A stretch of DNA of 5,703 nucleotides. Source: Pseudomonadota bacterium. Lineage in GTDB: Bacteria > Pseudomonadota > Gammaproteobacteria > Burkholderiales > Rhodocyclaceae. Below the pieces are notes generated by a model. The model did no database searches, was not told the DNA's origin, and was given only the letters and a program-made list of their open reading frames with translations. The translations under genes were made by a program, and so were the position numbers. The DNA lies in NCBI GenBank assembly GCA_023459095.1, contig JAEWVQ010000255.1, positions 1 through 5,703 on the forward strand, written 5' to 3'. Below, in pieces: positions 4,801 to 5,703 of this stretch; the stretch's first letter is position 1; each line of letters starts with the position of its first letter.

Positions 4801-4830
4801 TTGGGTTTCACCACCAAGGAGCACGCCAGC

Positions 4831-5238
4831 ATGGCAAACACCCTGTACGACAAGGCGCGCCAGCGCTTCCTCGAGGCACAGCTGAATTGGATGACCGACA
4901 CCATCAAGGTGATTCTGGTCGATACCGCCGCCTACACGCCGCAGACGGCGATCCATGAGTATCTGGCCGACATCCCGGTGTCGGCACGCGTAGCCGGACC
5001 AGTCACCCTGACCGCGAAGGCAACGACTGGCGGGGCGGCCGATGCGGCGGACGCAACCTTCACCAGTGTGTCGGGGCCGTCGATCGAGGCCATTGTGATC
5101 TATGCGGACACGGGCACCGAAGCGACGTCCCCGCTGATCGCGTACATCGACACTGCGACCGGCTTGCCGATCACGCCCAACGGTGGCGACATCATCGTCA
5201 CCTGGGACAACGGGGTGAATAAGATCTTCAAGGTGTGA
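4831..5238 (+). CDS. Putative phage structural (virion-associated) protein
   Basis: This 135-aa protein resembles a widespread but uncharacterised phage protein family that I associate with virion or tail gene clusters. It starts with a helix (LYDKARQRFLEAQLNWMTDT, residues 5-24), then beta strands: IKVILVDTAAYTPQ (25-38), HEYLADIPVSARVAGPVTLT (42-61), SIEAIVIYADTGTEATSPLI (84-103), and the end GLPITPNGGDIIVTWDNGVN followed by KIFKV. The closing PNGGDIIVxWDNGxNKIFK block is the most recognisable part. AAGGAG (4816-4821) lies nine bases before the ATG at 4831; an in-frame TTG at 4801 lies upstream of that site and is not used. There is no signal peptide or membrane helix. It follows the hairpin region and begins the next structural segment. 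Its exact place in the virion is unknown. Confidence 0.75.
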   Translation: MANTLYDKARQRFLEAQLNWMTDTIKVILVDTAAYTPQTAIHEYLADIPVSARVAGPVTLTAKATTGGAADAADATFTSVSGPSIEAIVIYADTGTEATSPLIAYIDTATGLPITPNGGDIIVTWDNGVNKIFKV

Positions 5239-5245
5239 GCCAGCC

Positions 5246-5623
5246 GTGACCTGCGATACCTGCAAGCAAGCGCTGGGACGGCTTGCCGATCCGCCTCCGG
5301 CACCGGCGATCGACGGGCCCGCTCTGGAGCCGGCGGTGAAGCCGGCACCGCTGCGGGTCGGCGTGACTGGAATCAACGCTGTTCAGTTCGGCGCAGCGCC
5401 GGAGCGCCCGAAGCGTCCGCCGATCGACTTCATCGTGCGTCTGCCGCCGTTCGAAATGTTCGCCGCGGAAAAGCTGGGTGTGCCCGGCAATGCCGTGGCG
5501 CAGCGCGCGGTGCGCAATCTCGCGGCCGAACCCAGCGTGCTCGACGAGTACGAGACGTGGCATGCCGCAAAGGGCCGCTGGCCGGCTGAAACGCCTTATG
5601 GCGTGCTTAGAGGAGGTGGGTGA
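5246..5623 (+). CDS. Uncharacterised phage protein with N-terminal CxxC and Pro-rich linker (125 aa)
   Basis: I do not recognise this protein. It has three visible parts. The N-terminus is a short MTCDTCKQALGRL segment with a single CxxC pair (C3, C6). A Pro/Ala-rich linker follows (about 15-36 and again 52-60). A more ordered C-terminal region (about 60-122) contains PIDFIVRLPPFEMFAAEKLG, then Ala-rich and acidic helices ending EYETWHAAKGRWPAETPYGV. The start is a GTG at 5246, with AAGGTG (5230-5235) ten bases upstream and overlapping the end of the previous gene; no ATG fits better. Its stop overlaps the next start as TGATG. One CxxC alone is too little for a zinc site, unless the protein oligomerises. 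Context suggests a tail or virion-assembly role, but nothing in the sequence confirms it. Confidence 0.68.
   Translation: MTCDTCKQALGRLADPPPAPAIDGPALEPAVKPAPLRVGVTGINAVQFGAAPERPKRPPIDFIVRLPPFEMFAAEKLGVPGNAVAQRAVRNLAAEPSVLDEYETWHAAKGRWPAETPYGVLRGGG
5612..5617 (+). promoter_or_regulatory. Strong ribosome binding site, GGAGGT
   Basis: GGAGGT, inside a longer AGAGGAGGTGGGTG context, lies five bases before the ATG at 5623 and within the end of the preceding gene. It is among the best Shine-Dalgarno matches in the window and fixes the start of the last, partial gene. It suggests that this gene is well translated. Confidence 0.75.
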
Positions 5624-5703
5624 TGGGTTCCCGACGTGTGATCGTGGTGGCAACCGCAGTCGCCCCGTACCTGGCGTTCTATGACCAGGAAACGGGTATG
5701 CGT
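5623..5703 (+). CDS. Start of an unidentified gene (3' truncated by the window)
   Basis: Only 27 codons are visible: MGSRRVIVVATAVAPYLAFY followed by DQETGMR. The frame is open to the window edge. The start overlaps the previous stop as TGATG, after a strong GGAGGT site. The first 20 residues are moderately hydrophobic and could be a beta strand. They lack the long helix of a clear membrane anchor, although a short N-terminal RR followed by hydrophobic residues leaves that open. The product cannot be named from this fragment. Its place after structural genes suggests another virion or tail protein. Confidence 0.62.
   Translation, partial: MGSRRVIVVATAVAPYLAFYDQETGMR

Noticed and set aside
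3991..5376. Very long minus-strand open frame (461 codons)
   Set aside because: It runs antisense to the spanins, the CsrA-like gene and a structural gene, is Arg/Gly-rich without a family signature, and is expected by chance in high-GC DNA with biased third positions.
5591..5604. Small inverted repeat (ACGCC/GGCGT, TTAT loop) before the last gene
   Set aside because: It has only five base pairs, lies inside a coding region, and has no T-run, so it is compatible with chance.
1..5703. CRISPR arrays, tRNAs, insertion sequences, integrase attachment sites
   Set aside because: No spaced direct repeats, cloverleaf-like sequence, transposase motifs or terminal inverted repeats were seen.

Overview
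This window is a compact stretch of a tailed-phage or prophage genome. All genes lie on the + strand and the gaps between them are short or absent. It is G+C-rich by eye, and codons end mostly in G or C. An Rz/Rz1 spanin pair, which acts on an outer membrane, and strong AAGGAG-type ribosome sites point to a Gram-negative host, probably a high-GC beta- or gammaproteobacterium. The host genus cannot be fixed from the sequence. The capsid protein is of the N4 gp56/DUF4043 type and is followed by an SU10-type head-tail adaptor, so a podovirus- or siphovirus-like virion with this head type is likely.

Layout. (1) Head module, 1-2097: the C-terminal half of the major capsid protein, a small beta-rich capsid-associated protein, a perfect intrinsic terminator at 1076-1101, a small uncharacterised protein, and the adaptor. 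(2) Lysis and accessory block, 2105-4758: holin, SAR-type GH24 endolysin, a Tad2-like (DUF2829) protein with an extra N-terminal domain, an N4 gp49/Sf6 gp66 family protein, a small unknown protein, i-spanin (Rz), the out-of-frame nested o-spanin (Rz1), and a 61-aa CsrA-like protein. Neighbouring genes here overlap or are separated by at most one base, so the block probably behaves as one translationally coupled unit. (3) From 4831, a likely structural protein, an unknown Cys/Pro-rich protein, and the first 27 codons of another gene.

How they may work together. The head genes build the capsid and its tail interface, and the terminator probably lowers transcription past the abundant capsid genes. 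Holin, endolysin and spanins form a complete four-gene Gram-negative lysis pathway. The lysis cassette lies inside the virion gene cluster and has been split by accessory genes. Those are a candidate anti-Thoeris protein (Tad2) and the gp49/66 protein, with a candidate RNA-binding CsrA homologue just after the spanins. The CsrA-like gene is followed by two tandem GC hairpins, one with GGA in its loop, just ahead of the next gene. This is the most interesting lead, though speculative.
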